Assembly (NCBI GenBank): GCA_937974195.1
Contig: CALJIC010000288.1
Coordinates: 1-64,000 of the forward strand
Direction: 5' to 3'
DNA: 64,000 nt
Source of the DNA: an uncultured Roseiflexaceae bacterium
GTDB taxonomy: Bacteria > Chloroflexota > Chloroflexia > Chloroflexales > Roseiflexaceae
Shown here: positions 46,124 to 54,618 of the stretch, piece by piece
How positions within the stretch are numbered: position 1 is the first letter of the stretch
Layout: each line of letters opens with the position of its first letter
Program-made: the position numbers and the translations under genes
Notes under the pieces: generated by a model
What the model saw: the letters and a program-made list of their open reading frames with translations, nothing else
Databases searched by the model: none
Told to the model about the DNA's origin: nothing

Positions 46124-46162
46124 AAGGGTTACTGACGCGCCGTCGGCGCATCAATAACCCTT
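46124..46162 (-). other. Two-tier hairpin between rpmF and fabH
   Basis: AAGGGTTA (46124-46131) pairs with TAACCCTT (46155-46162), and TGA/TCA and GCGCC/GGCGC pair inside. It sits in the 84-bp gap of the operon and may separate expression of the ribosomal protein from that of the fatty-acid genes. Confidence 0.65.
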
Positions 46163-46184
46163 ATCGAGGCGGTGAGCCGTGCGG

Positions 46185-46382
46185 CTACTCCTCGCCTGCC
46201 TCGGTCTTCATCTCGATCACCTGGCGGCCGCGGTACGTGCCGCAGTTCTTGCACACCCGGTGCGCGCGCATCAGCTCGCCGCACTGCGGGCATGTCACCA
46301 GCGTCGGCGCGTCGAGCGTCTGGTGCCGGCGGCGGTTCCCGCGGCGGTGGCGCGACACTTTTGTCTTCGGTACAGCACCCAT
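46185..46382 (-). CDS. rpmF: Ribosomal protein bL32
   Basis: 65 aa. N-terminal AVPKTKVSRHRRGNRRRHQ and a four-Cys zinc ribbon (CPQC and CKNC) are diagnostic. It lies 20 bp after the DUF177 gene, the conserved yceD-rpmF pair. Confidence 0.96.
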   Translation of the reverse strand: MGAVPKTKVSRHRRGNRRRHQTLDAPTLVTCPQCGELMRAHRVCKNCGTYRGRQVIEMKTEAGEE

Positions 46383-46402
46383 GTGAACTCAGCTCCCTGT
46401 GG

Positions 46403-46948
46403 TTATTCGTTTAGCAGCGACCGCAAGATCGAAAATCGGTCGTCCCCTCCGCTCTCCTCGCAGTCACACGCCTCGACGTTGCGGTCCTTGCCGCAGATGG
46501 GGCAGAGCCCCTTGCAGTCCGCGCGGCACAGCGGCTGCATCGGCAGCTCGAGCAGCGCGTACTCACGGATCACCTCGCCGAGGTCGAGCATGTGGGACTC
46601 GTCGATGTAGAACGGGTCTTCCTCGTCCGGCTCGGGCAGTGCCACGCCGGTGTTGACCTCGATCCTGGAGTGGAATTCGTCGTTGAAGTGGATCTCCAGC
46701 GGCTGCGGCGCGCGCGCCAGGCAGCGGATGCACTCCATCTCCACAGTGCCACGGGCGTGGGTGTCTGCGAGCACGCCGCTCACCGTGCGCGTGAAGCGCA
46801 CCGCCCCCTCGAGATCCCGCAGCATCGTGTCGTCGTCCAGCGCGAGCTGCTCCTCGGCGAAGGTGTAGCTCCTCCGCGCGCCGACCTCTTCGCGCAGCAG
46901 CTGGGCGACGTTGAACTTCAGATCCGTGATCGGTTTGTTTACGTGCAT
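46403..46948 (-). CDS. DUF177 (YceD-like) protein
   Basis: 181 aa. It has CIRC in the middle and a C-terminal CRADCKGLCPICGKDRN motif, the conserved Cys pattern of DUF177. The family is linked to large-subunit rRNA accumulation, and the position next to rpmF is conserved. The start is set at ATG 46948, with GGGGG seven bases upstream; a GTG six codons further upstream is possible. Confidence 0.9.
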   Translation of the reverse strand: MHVNKPITDLKFNVAQLLREEVGARRSYTFAEEQLALDDDTMLRDLEGAVRFTRTVSGVLADTHARGTVEMECIRCLARAPQPLEIHFNDEFHSRIEVNTGVALPEPDEEDPFYIDESHMLDLGEVIREYALLELPMQPLCRADCKGLCPICGKDRNVEACDCEESGGDDRFSILRSLLNE

Positions 46949-47004
46949 TTCTGCGCCCCCGCGCACTCACAGAAGCAGCATTATAGGTCAGGGGCGCCGT
47001 GCTG

Positions 47005-47379
47005 TCAAGGCGTGCGCAGCTCCTTCAGGCCGTTCTGCACGCTTGTGGTGAGCCGCACCAGGCGCTGCTCGAGCTCCTCGAGCACCTGCCGCGCGTAGTC
47101 GTCCGCGCCAGCGCGGATGGCCTGCGCCTCGCGCTCGGCCTGCTCCAGCAGCCGCTTCCGCTCGGCTTCGACGGCCGCCATGAGGCCCTGCTCCTCGAGC
47201 ACCTCGTGGACGCGCTGCTGCGCCTCGCTGAGCAGCCGCTCCTGCTCGCTGATCACCCGGCGCGCCTGGCGCAGCTCCTCCGGCACAGCCACCCGCATGC
47301 GGTCGATGATATCGAGGATGCGCTCTTCGTCGATCAGCAGCCGGCCGCTGAACGGCACCCGCCGCCCTTCCGCCAGCAC
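47005..47379 (-). CDS. Coiled-coil protein downstream of coaD
   Basis: 124 aa from the GTG at 47379, largely helical and charged (RRVISEQERLLSEAQQRVHE, ERKRLLEQAEREAQAIRAGA), resembling F-type ATP synthase b subunits or DivIVA-like proteins, with no membrane segment. The conserved EGRRVPFSGRLLIDEERIL opening suggests the natural protein begins earlier. The same frame runs on to an ATC codon at 47415 that has GGGAGGGGG nine bases upstream, overlapping the end of coaD. There is no ATG, GTG or TTG between the preceding in-frame stop (47424) and 47379. Confidence 0.75.
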   Translation of the reverse strand: MLAEGRRVPFSGRLLIDEERILDIIDRMRVAVPEELRQARRVISEQERLLSEAQQRVHEVLEEQGLMAAVEAERKRLLEQAEREAQAIRAGADDYARQVLEELEQRLVRLTTSVQNGLKELRTP

Positions 47380-47396
47380 ATCCTCTAGCTCGTCGA

Positions 47397-47918
47397 TCAG
47401 TTGATCGAGCTCGATAGCCGATCACCCCCTCCCGATTGCCTTGCGGCATAGGCGCGGCGGAGCGCCGCCTCCACGTGCGGCGGCACCAGCCAGCTGACAT
47501 CTCCGCCGAGCGAGGCGATCTCGCGCGCCATGCTCGAGCTGACGAAGGTGTGCTGGTGCCCGGCCATGAACAGCACCACGTCGATGTCCGGCGCGAGGGT
47601 GCGGTGGATCTGCGCCATCTGGAGCTCGGTCTCGAAGTCGCGCACGGTACGCAGCCCGCGCACGATCACCGTCGCCCCCAAGCTGCGCACGTAGTCCACC
47701 GTGAGCACCGAGTAGGTGTCGACGCGGACGCGCGGCATATGGGCCGTCGCCTCGCGTAGCAGCGCCACCCGCTCCTCGGTGCTGAAGAGCAGCTGCTTGT
47801 TCGGCCGGTCGAAGACTGCCATCACGACGCTCTCGAACACGCGCGCCGCGCGCGCCGCGATGTCCAGATGGCCGTTGGTCACAGGGTCGAAGCTGCCGGG
47901 ATAGACAGCGATCGTCAC
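47397..47918 (-). CDS. coaD: Phosphopantetheine adenylyltransferase
   Basis: 173 aa. YPGSFDPVTNGHLD carries the nucleotidyltransferase (T/H)xGH motif (His17), with VIVRGLRTVRDFE and VSSSMAREIASLGGDVS following. It makes dephospho-CoA in coenzyme A synthesis. It lies between rsmD and the coiled-coil gene. Confidence 0.95.
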   Translation of the reverse strand: MTIAVYPGSFDPVTNGHLDIAARAARVFESVVMAVFDRPNKQLLFSTEERVALLREATAHMPRVRVDTYSVLTVDYVRSLGATVIVRGLRTVRDFETELQMAQIHRTLAPDIDVVLFMAGHQHTFVSSSMAREIASLGGDVSWLVPPHVEAALRRAYAARQSGGGDRLSSSIN

Positions 47919-48032
47919 ACCCCACTCCTTCGGCCGGCGGGGAGCCGGCGCGTGCTGCTGCTAGGCGGCAAAGTCCCAGGGCGCGGCGGTTCGCCAGAGC
48001 GGCAAGGGAATGGCGAGCCTCGTCTTCGCATA

Positions 48033-48620
48033 CTAGACTTCGGCGATGCGGTCGTCGCCGTCCTCGCTGGCGTCCAGCTCGTAGATCGAGAAACAGGAGT
48101 CGCCCAGGCGACGAAACTTGAGGCGCCGCAGCGGCCCGTAGGCATCGGCCAGCTCCACGCGCGGCGAGTGCCCGACCACCAGCAGACCGTCCTCGGCGAG
48201 CAGGTCCGACGCGCCGATGGCGCGGATTGTGTCCTCGATCGCTGGGTCTGCATATGGCGGATCCATGATGATTATATCATACTTTGCTGGCGGCCTGGCC
48301 TGCGCCAGGTAGCGCCGCACCGGCATGTGGTGGACGCGCGCGCGCTCGGCCAGGTGGGTGTGCTCCAGGTTCTCGGCGATGATGCGGCACACGTGCGCCT
48401 TCTGCTCAACGAAGTCGGCCCAGCTCGCCCCGCGCGACAGGCACTCGATGCCCAGCGAGCCGGTGCCGGCGTACAGGTCCAGCACCCGCCCGCGGATCGG
48501 GCCGTAGCCCTCCAGCACGCCGAACAGCGCCTCCTTGACGCGGTCCAGCATGGGGCGCGTCCCCATGCCCTTGGGCGCCTTGAGCCGGTGCCCCTTCGCC
48601 GAACCAGTGATGACACGCAT
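48033..48620 (-). CDS. rsmD: 16S rRNA (guanine966-N2)-methyltransferase
   Basis: 195 aa. RVITGSAKGHRLKAPKG at the start, the SAM motif VLDLYAGTGSLGIECLSRGA and the catalytic DPPY (IIMDPPYAD) identify it. The start is ATG 48620 with AGGAG nine bases upstream. rsmD followed by coaD is a widely conserved pair. Confidence 0.94.
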   Translation of the reverse strand: MRVITGSAKGHRLKAPKGMGTRPMLDRVKEALFGVLEGYGPIRGRVLDLYAGTGSLGIECLSRGASWADFVEQKAHVCRIIAENLEHTHLAERARVHHMPVRRYLAQARPPAKYDIIIMDPPYADPAIEDTIRAIGASDLLAEDGLLVVGHSPRVELADAYGPLRRLKFRRLGDSCFSIYELDASEDGDDRIAEV

Positions 48621-48637
48621 GCGCGACGCTCCTGCCG

Positions 48638-49504
48638 CTACAGCTGGACGCTCACGGCCTCGGCCAGCGTCACCTCGGCCGCCGCGATCGCCGCCTGCAC
48701 CGTGCGGCCGTCGGGGTCTCGCTCCGGGTTGACCGCGGTGAGCGCCAAGGCCGCCAGGTTCCCCACCCCGGCGATCTGCCGCACGACCGCGTGCAGCGTC
48801 TCCTGGCTCAGCCCGCCGGCCGCCGGGTAGTCCACGCCGGGCGCCCCGGCCGGATCGAGCACGTCGATGTCCAGGTGGAGGTAGACCTGCGACAGCCCGC
48901 CGAGGGTGTCGAGCGCCGGGCCGAGCGCCTTCGCGCCCGCCCCCAGCTCCTCGCCCCGCACCAGCGCCACCCCGGAGCCCGCCAGCGCCTCCGCCTCCTG
49001 CGGGTCGAGGTCGCGCGCGCCGACCAGGACGATGTTGCCCTCCGGCACCGGCTCTGCCAGCCCGGCCGCCGCGCGCAGCTCCTCCAGGCCGCGGCCCGCG
49101 GCGCACGCCAGACACATGCCGCCCAGGTAGCCGCTGATCGTCGTCTCAGGCGTGTTGAAGTCGCCGTGGGCGTCGAGCCAGACCACGCCGGTGTCGCTGG
49201 GGTCCAGCAGGCCGCCGAGCGTCCCCAGCGCTGTCATGCAGTCGCCGCCCAGCACCAGCGGGAAGGCGCCCCTCAGGCGCACCCGCGCCACGGTGCTGCT
49301 CAGCAGCCCCAGCAGCCGGCCCAGGCGCGCCTCGCGCCCATCGTCCGACGCCGGCACGCGCACCGGGTCGCAGACCTCGACCGTGCAGCCGACCGCCTCC
49401 AGCCGCCCCGCCAGGCCGGCCTCCAGCAGCGCCTCCGGCGCGCGGCCCATCCCCACATCGGGCTCATCCAGGCTGTACGGCACCGGGATGATGGCAATAT
49501 TCAT
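48638..49504 (-). CDS. Ureohydrolase (arginase/agmatinase family)
   Basis: 288 aa. Manganese-ligand motifs are LGGDCMTALG, DAHGDFN and LHLDIDVLDP. In most arginases the first is GGDH; here it is Cys, which also occurs in some family members. It should hydrolyse a guanidino or amidino compound, substrate unknown. It overlaps the aminotransferase gene as TGATG, so the two are translated together. Confidence 0.85.
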   Translation of the reverse strand: MNIAIIPVPYSLDEPDVGMGRAPEALLEAGLAGRLEAVGCTVEVCDPVRVPASDDGREARLGRLLGLLSSTVARVRLRGAFPLVLGGDCMTALGTLGGLLDPSDTGVVWLDAHGDFNTPETTISGYLGGMCLACAAGRGLEELRAAAGLAEPVPEGNIVLVGARDLDPQEAEALAGSGVALVRGEELGAGAKALGPALDTLGGLSQVYLHLDIDVLDPAGAPGVDYPAAGGLSQETLHAVVRQIAGVGNLAALALTAVNPERDPDGRTVQAAIAAAEVTLAEAVSVQL

Positions 49505-50841
49505 CACGCTCTCTCCACCTCTGCCAGCACATCGTCCAGCGCCATGTCGAAGGCCTGGACCGTCGCCGCAACATCCTGCTCGGTATGCGCGGCCGAGAGG
49601 AAGCCGCTGCGCCCGCGCATCAGATCGACGCCGTGGTTGATCAGCGCCAGCCGCAGCAGGCCGGTCAGACGCACATCGCCGCCGCGCTTGAGCTCCGCGA
49701 ACGGCACCTCCGGCGCGAGCTCGCCCGGCTCGAACGCGACGCTGCTGCCGGCGATCAGGTGGAAGATCGAGGCGTCGCCGTAGGCCGCCCACCCGCGCAG
49801 GCCGCGGCGGCGCAGCACGCCGTTCAGGCCGTCCACCAGCGCGCGGCAGCGCTCGGCCGCCACCGCGCCGGGCTCCCCGGTCGCCACCAGCTCCAGCGTC
49901 GCCACGCCCGCCGCCGCCGAGAGCGGGTTGGCGTTGTAGGTGCCGTTGTGGCGGATCTTGGCCGCGCGGTTCCACTCCGCGTCGCCGAACTCGAGGTGGC
50001 GCATGATCTCCGCCCGCCCGCCGACCGCCCCGCCGGGCAGGCCGCCCGCCAGGATCTTCGCCAGCGTGGTCAGGTCGGCGGTGACGCCAGCGCGCTCCTG
50101 GGCCCCGCCCGGCGCCACGCGGAACCCGGTGACCACCTCGTCGCAGATCAGCAGCGCGCCGTGTGCGCTCGTCAGGCGCCGCAGCTCGCGCAGGAACTCC
50201 GGGCCAAGCGGCACCGCGCCGTAGGAGGCGCCGGTGGGCTCGAGGATCACCGCCGCGACGTCCCCCCGCCGCAGCGCGGCCTCCACCGCGTCGAGGTCCG
50301 CCGGCAGCACGACCGTCGACTCGACGAGCGGGCCGTACAGGCCAGGCGCGGCGTCGTCGTCCGCATCGCGCGCGAGCAGGTCGTGCCAGCCGTGGTAGTG
50401 GCCCTCGAAGCGGATGACGGTCGGGCGGCCGGTGTAGGCGCGCGCCAGGCGCAGCGCGAGCATCGTCGCCTCGGTCCCGGAGGCGGTGAAGCGCAGCCGC
50501 TCCATCCCCGGGAAGAGCCGCTGCACCAGCTCGGCCCAGCGCAGCTCGAGCGCGTGCTCCGCCCCGTAGTGCGTGCCGCGCGCCATCTGCTGCTGCACGG
50601 CCGCGACGACGGCCGGGTGGCCGTGCCCGAGCAGCAGCGCCCCGTGGCCGGTCCAGTAATCGATCAGCTCGTTCTCGTCCGCATCCCACTTCCGGCCGGC
50701 CGCGCTGCGCTCGACGTACAGCGGGAACGGGCTGGCGAAGCGCCCGTCGTGCGTGACGCCGTTCGGGAACATCTCGCGCGCCTTCGCGTAGAGCGCCGCG
50801 GAGCGAGCGTGCAGCGCCTGGTAGGTCTCAACAATGCTCAT
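49504..50841 (-). CDS. Glutamate-1-semialdehyde aminotransferase-like PLP enzyme
   Basis: 445 aa, class III aminotransferase. The PLP Lys is in TLAKILAGGLPGGA, with FTASGTEATMLALRLARAYT, FEGHYHGWHD and LLICDEVVTGFR. It resembles HemL but, being coupled to an arginase-family gene and away from other tetrapyrrole genes, may act on another amino compound. The start is MSIVETYQAL (50841) with a weak ribosome-binding site. Confidence 0.85.
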   Translation of the reverse strand: MSIVETYQALHARSAALYAKAREMFPNGVTHDGRFASPFPLYVERSAAGRKWDADENELIDYWTGHGALLLGHGHPAVVAAVQQQMARGTHYGAEHALELRWAELVQRLFPGMERLRFTASGTEATMLALRLARAYTGRPTVIRFEGHYHGWHDLLARDADDDAAPGLYGPLVESTVVLPADLDAVEAALRRGDVAAVILEPTGASYGAVPLGPEFLRELRRLTSAHGALLICDEVVTGFRVAPGGAQERAGVTADLTTLAKILAGGLPGGAVGGRAEIMRHLEFGDAEWNRAAKIRHNGTYNANPLSAAAGVATLELVATGEPGAVAAERCRALVDGLNGVLRRRGLRGWAAYGDASIFHLIAGSSVAFEPGELAPEVPFAELKRGGDVRLTGLLRLALINHGVDLMRGRSGFLSAAHTEQDVAATVQAFDMALDDVLAEVERA

Positions 50842-50936
50842 GGAAGCACCCGTAGCGAGCCTGACTTCGCCGTCGTGCGGAACGAGTGATGCGTCACAAG
50901 CAAAGGGATCGCGCGCCACTCGCCACGCGCCGCGCC

Positions 50937-51671
50937 TCACATCCCGTACTGCAAGCGCAGAGCCAGCGGGTCGGGCAGCTTCGCCGCGCGCATCTGCTGC
51001 TGCGTTTTAGCGATATCATAAGGGACGCGGTGGAAGGTCACGGTGTCGTTGGAGGTGTCGAGCACCGCGAAGGCCGCGCGCGGGTCCTGGTTGCGCGGCT
51101 GGCCGACGCTGCCGGGGTTGATGATGTAGCGCGTGTCGGGGTGCAGCTCCAGGGTGTAGCCGGCGCCAGGGAGAAGCGGGCCGTCGGCGCGCTCGCCGGC
51201 GGCGCGGCGGAACACCAGCGGCACGTGCGAGTGGCCGACGAAGCAGATCTGCTGCTCGAAGCGGCTGTAGTTCTCCTGCGCCTGGCTGCGGGTGAGCAGA
51301 TACTCCCACACCGGGTCGCGCGGGCTGCCGTGGGCCACGTAAAAGCGGTCGTCCACCGCGAGCTGCAGCGGCATCGCCTCGAGCGCGGCGCGGTGCTCCG
51401 CCAGCAGCTGCTCGCCGTTCCAGATGTTCGCCGTGCGCGCCTCGGGGTTGAAGTCGCTCAGGTCGACCAAGCCCAGGCACGCCAGGTCGTGGTTGCCGGC
51501 GATCATCACCGTCGCGCGCGCCCGCATGGCCTCCATGCACTCATTCGGACACGGGCCGTACCCGATCGTGTCGCCCAGGTTCCAGAGCTGGTCGTACGCG
51601 CCGGCTGCGTCCAGCACCGCTTCCAGGGCCACGTAGTTGGAGTGGATGTCCGAGACGATCACGACACGCAT
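50937..51671 (-). CDS. Metallophosphoesterase (YfcE/calcineurin-like)
   Basis: 244 aa. Metal motifs VVIVSDIHSN, NLGDTIGYGP, IAGNHDLACLG, VGHSHVP and INPGSVGQPR are all in place. The substrate is unknown. AAGGG lies seven bases before the ATG. It is the first gene of the long minus-strand block and is divergent from the GerMN gene. Confidence 0.9.
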   Translation of the reverse strand: MRVVIVSDIHSNYVALEAVLDAAGAYDQLWNLGDTIGYGPCPNECMEAMRARATVMIAGNHDLACLGLVDLSDFNPEARTANIWNGEQLLAEHRAALEAMPLQLAVDDRFYVAHGSPRDPVWEYLLTRSQAQENYSRFEQQICFVGHSHVPLVFRRAAGERADGPLLPGAGYTLELHPDTRYIINPGSVGQPRNQDPRAAFAVLDTSNDTVTFHRVPYDIAKTQQQMRAAKLPDPLALRLQYGM

Positions 51672-51722
51672 ACGCCGCCCTTAGCTGCAATCGAGCTGTA
51701 AGGATCCGGTAATCGTACTCTT

Positions 51723-51751
51723 TTGCGCTGTGATGCGCCGATCCTTATAAT
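51723..51751 (+). promoter_or_regulatory. Promoter of GerMN protein gene
   Basis: TTGCGC at 51723-51728 and TATAAT at 51746-51751 with a 17-bp spacer; the start codon at 51802 is 51 bp downstream. Confidence 0.8.
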
Positions 51752-51801
51752 TACGGCTGGATGTCGTACCACCGCGCTTGCGAGGAGGCCCCATACGAGC
51801 C

Positions 51802-53382
51802 ATGGTCGAACCAGCGGGCCACTGCCCTTACCTGGGGCTGAAGCAGAACCGGGCGATCCGCTTCTCCTCCCCCACCCCCGAGCACCGTTGCTATGTCGGC
51901 GGCGAGCCGATCGAGATACCGGTGGATCAGGCGAGCTTCTGCCTTGCCCGCGGGCACGTCGAATGCCCATTATACATGGGTTTGGGCCTCCCCACAACGC
52001 CTGTGGCCTCCCAGCGCTCTGTGACACCGCAGGAGCCCGCGGAGGGCAGCCTGCGCGGCTGGCTCGCGTCCCTCTCCCCGCGCGACCGGGCGGTCTACGC
52101 GCTGATGCTGGCGATGCTCGCGCTGATCGTGGTGATCTACGTCGTCGCCGGGTTCCAGTCGCTGCGCGGCCAGTCGGTGGCCGGGCTGCCCAGCGCCGAC
52201 GCGCTCGGCACCGCGCCCGCCTCGCCCGAGGCTCCTAGCCCCATCGCCCTGGAGACGCCCACCAGCGCGCCGCCCGAGCCCACGGCCGCGCCGCCCGAGC
52301 TCCCCACGGCGCTGCCAACCAGCGCGCCGCCCGAGCCGACGGCCATCCCCACGCGCGCCACGCTCATCCTGCCGCCGACCGAGCCCGCCCCGCCGCCGAG
52401 CCCTTCGCCGGAAGAGGCGACGGTAGCGCCGAGCCCGACGGCCGAAGGTGGCGCCACAGCCACGGCCGCCGTCGCGCCGACCGAGCCCGCCCCGCCGACG
52501 CAGCCGCCGACACAGCAGCCGACGCAGCAGGCGACGAACAGCGCGCCGGCGCCCACCGCGCCGCCCGCCAACGTCTCGACTGAGGTGCTCTGGCTCTACT
52601 TCACCGACCCGGCCACCCGCTCGCTGTACGTCCCGGTGCAGCGCTCGGTGCAGGTGGTGGACCGGCGCGTGGCCGAGGCCGCTGTTCGCGAGCTGATCGC
52701 CGGGCCGCGCGGCGACCTCGAGCGGCTGGTGCTGCCGGACGTGCGCCTGCTCGGGATCACCATCCAGGGCAACACAGCCTTCGTCAACTTCGACCGGCCG
52801 CCGACCGACCCCGGCGACGACCGCGGGGTGTACTCGATCGTGCTGACGCTGACCAACCTGCCGAACATCGAGCAGGTGCAGGTGCTGGTGAACGGCCAGG
52901 GCTACGGGGTGACCGCCAGCGGTCCGATCCGGCGGCCGATCGTCAACCCGCTCAACCCGGAGGGGCTGCCGTTCGACTACCAGAACACCGAGTATCTGCC
53001 GACGTACTACATGATCAAGGGCAGCGACCGCAGCGTGCGGATCATGCGCATGGTGCCGAAGACCCGCGAGACGGCGGTCGGCACGGTGCAGGCCCTGCTC
53101 GAGGGACCGGGGGAGTACAGCTACGCGGTCGACGAGGTCATCCCCGACACCGCCTCGCTGCTCGACCTATGGATCGAGAACGGCGTGGTGACCGTGAACT
53201 TCTCAGAGCGCTTCACCGACGCCACAAACCGCGAGGCCGCCGTCCGCACGATCGTCGAGTCGCTCACGACGCTGCCGGGGGTCACCGGGGTGCGCTTCCT
53301 GGTAGAGGGGGAGTCACTGGCGGGCTACTGGGGTGAGCCGTACCGGGACGTCTTTACCAAGCCGCTGATCAACCCCGAGTAG
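51802..53382 (+). CDS. Membrane protein with Cys-rich N-terminus and two GerMN domains
   Basis: 526 aa. The cytoplasmic N-terminus holds four spaced Cys (8, 30, 47, 55) in a CPYLG, HRC, FCL, CPLYMG pattern, a possible zinc or iron-sulfur site. One transmembrane segment (about 95-118) and a long Pro/Thr/Ala linker follow. The extracytoplasmic C-terminus (from about 258) contains two GerMN-type domains (WLYFTDPATRSLYVPVQRSV; VTVNFSERFTDA). GerMN domains occur in spore-germination and cell-wall lipoproteins. The start at 51802 is the only ATG near the Cys motif; GAGGAGG lies 14 nt upstream, a long spacing. Confidence 0.82.
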   Translation: MVEPAGHCPYLGLKQNRAIRFSSPTPEHRCYVGGEPIEIPVDQASFCLARGHVECPLYMGLGLPTTPVASQRSVTPQEPAEGSLRGWLASLSPRDRAVYALMLAMLALIVVIYVVAGFQSLRGQSVAGLPSADALGTAPASPEAPSPIALETPTSAPPEPTAAPPELPTALPTSAPPEPTAIPTRATLILPPTEPAPPPSPSPEEATVAPSPTAEGGATATAAVAPTEPAPPTQPPTQQPTQQATNSAPAPTAPPANVSTEVLWLYFTDPATRSLYVPVQRSVQVVDRRVAEAAVRELIAGPRGDLERLVLPDVRLLGITIQGNTAFVNFDRPPTDPGDDRGVYSIVLTLTNLPNIEQVQVLVNGQGYGVTASGPIRRPIVNPLNPEGLPFDYQNTEYLPTYYMIKGSDRSVRIMRMVPKTRETAVGTVQALLEGPGEYSYAVDEVIPDTASLLDLWIENGVVTVNFSERFTDATNREAAVRTIVESLTTLPGVTGVRFLVEGESLAGYWGEPYRDVFTKPLINPE

Positions 53383-53406
53383 AGCGCGCTGCGCCGGGCG
53401 TAGCTT

Positions 53407-53742
53407 CTACCACCAGAAGCCGATCTCGTGGGCGTGCTCGCCCGGCGGCACGACGCAGCAGCGGCTGCAGACGCGGAACGGCACGCCGGTCTCCGCCTCG
53501 AGCCGCAGGTCCTCGCGCGAGCCGCAGTAGCGGCAGACGCTCAGGTTCTCGATATCATCGGCGCGCCACAGCTGCGGTGTGAGATGCAGCTCGACGCCGG
53601 CATCCAGCGACAGCACCGCCACCTTCACGCACACGGCGGCCGGGAACACCTCTTCGACGCGCGCGAACAGGTTGTGCTGGTACGAGTACACCTCGTCGCC
53701 GATGCCAATCTGGTGCATTCGTGGGTGTTGCCTGATCTTCAT
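53407..53742 (-). CDS. Small zinc-ribbon protein, unknown
   Basis: 111 aa. The C-terminal half contains CRYCG and CSRCC, a four-Cys zinc ribbon, and ends in HEIGFWW. The N-terminal half is a small beta domain (IGIGDEVYSYQHNLFARVEEV). I do not recognise the family. It is the last gene of the minus-strand block, 10 bp after the previous gene. Confidence 0.65.
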   Translation of the reverse strand: MKIRQHPRMHQIGIGDEVYSYQHNLFARVEEVFPAAVCVKVAVLSLDAGVELHLTPQLWRADDIENLSVCRYCGSREDLRLEAETGVPFRVCSRCCVVPPGEHAHEIGFWW

Positions 53743-53752
53743 GCCGGTGTCT

Positions 53753-54040
53753 CTATCCCATCGAGCGGAGGCGCGCGGCCAGCGCGCGCAGATCCTCCGC
53801 GCTCAGCCTGAAGCTTGGGTCGTCGCCGAACATCAGATCGTCGAGCACTTCTGCCAGCAGCTCCTCCGCGCCCGACTCCAGCTGCGCCTCGCCCATCTCA
53901 ACGGCGTAGAAGCCGTCGAACGCCGTGCGGGCCAGCCCTGCATCATCCAGGCTGCCGGACAGCCGCGCGTCGATCCACCCGGCCACGTCGGCGCGGGTGA
54001 TCTGCGCTGGCTGTCCCTCCGGCTCTGTTCTACGCCACAT
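53753..54040 (-). CDS. Small acidic protein, unknown
   Basis: 95 aa, acidic and helical (ELLAEVLDDLMFGDDPSFRL). No motif is recognised. Its ATG overlaps the stop of the Cas4-like C-half gene (TGATG), so the two are translationally coupled, which suggests a common process. Confidence 0.65.
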   Translation of the reverse strand: MWRRTEPEGQPAQITRADVAGWIDARLSGSLDDAGLARTAFDGFYAVEMGEAQLESGAEELLAEVLDDLMFGDDPSFRLSAEDLRALAARLRSMG

Positions 54041-54564
54041 CACGACTCATCTACCACAAGCGCTTCGTCGCACTGCTCCAGGAACCCGCAGCCGCGGCAG
54101 CGCCGCGGGTCGGCGTGGCTGCGGGAGACGGTGTCCGCCTCGAGCGCCGCGCGCATCTCCTCGACTAGCTCCAGCAGCTCGCCGCGCACACGGGGCGTGT
54201 AGTCCAGCCGGAAGGTGCGATCGGCGTAGCGCAGCAGCCCGTAGGGCGGCGGCTCGCCGCTCGTCTCCTCGACCAGCAGGCAGTACGCCGCGAGCTGCAT
54301 CAGGTCCGACTCGTACGGCACCGCGGCGCGCCGGCCCGGCTTCACCTCGACGGGGATCGTCCTGCCGCGCAGGTCGAGCAGGTAGTCCGGGCGCCCCACG
54401 AGCCCAAGGCGGCGCGACACCAGCGGCCGCTCAGGCTCGCGCCCGCCGGTATCCTGGTAGCTCACCGGGGCCCACGGCAGGCCCGTGCGGCTGCGCAGGC
54501 GCGCGGCCCAAACAAGTGCGAGCAGGCCGAGCAGCAGCAGTGCCAGGCCGACGGTCACGCCCAT
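54040..54564 (-). CDS. Cas4-like nuclease, C-terminal half with N-terminal membrane anchor
   Basis: 174 aa. A transmembrane segment (residues 3-20) is followed by the PD-(D/E)xK core of the Cas4/RecB type: Asp60 in GRPDYLL, Glu73-x-Lys75 in IPVEVKPG, and Gln90-xxx-Tyr94 in QLAAY. The C-terminus has Cys156, Cys159 and Cys165 (CRGCGFLEQC), three of the four ligands of the Cas4 iron-sulfur cluster. The fourth Cys and the first nuclease motif are absent here but present in the gene just upstream. No CRISPR array or other cas gene is in the window. Confidence 0.82.
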   Translation of the reverse strand: MGVTVGLALLLLGLLALVWAARLRSRTGLPWAPVSYQDTGGREPERPLVSRRLGLVGRPDYLLDLRGRTIPVEVKPGRRAAVPYESDLMQLAAYCLLVEETSGEPPPYGLLRYADRTFRLDYTPRVRGELLELVEEMRAALEADTVSRSHADPRRCRGCGFLEQCDEALVVDES

Positions 54565-54573
54565 CGTCGCGGT

Positions 54574-54600
54574 GCAGTTTACAGGTTGGCAGGTTGCAGC
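54574..54600. repeat. Short AGGTTGCA-type microrepeat between Cas4-like halves
   Basis: The 54-bp gap between the two half genes contains ACAGGTTGGCAGGTTGCAG, a low-complexity repeat of non-coding character. Confidence 0.5.
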
Positions 54601-54618
54601 GGCGCCACCGCCGGCGTG

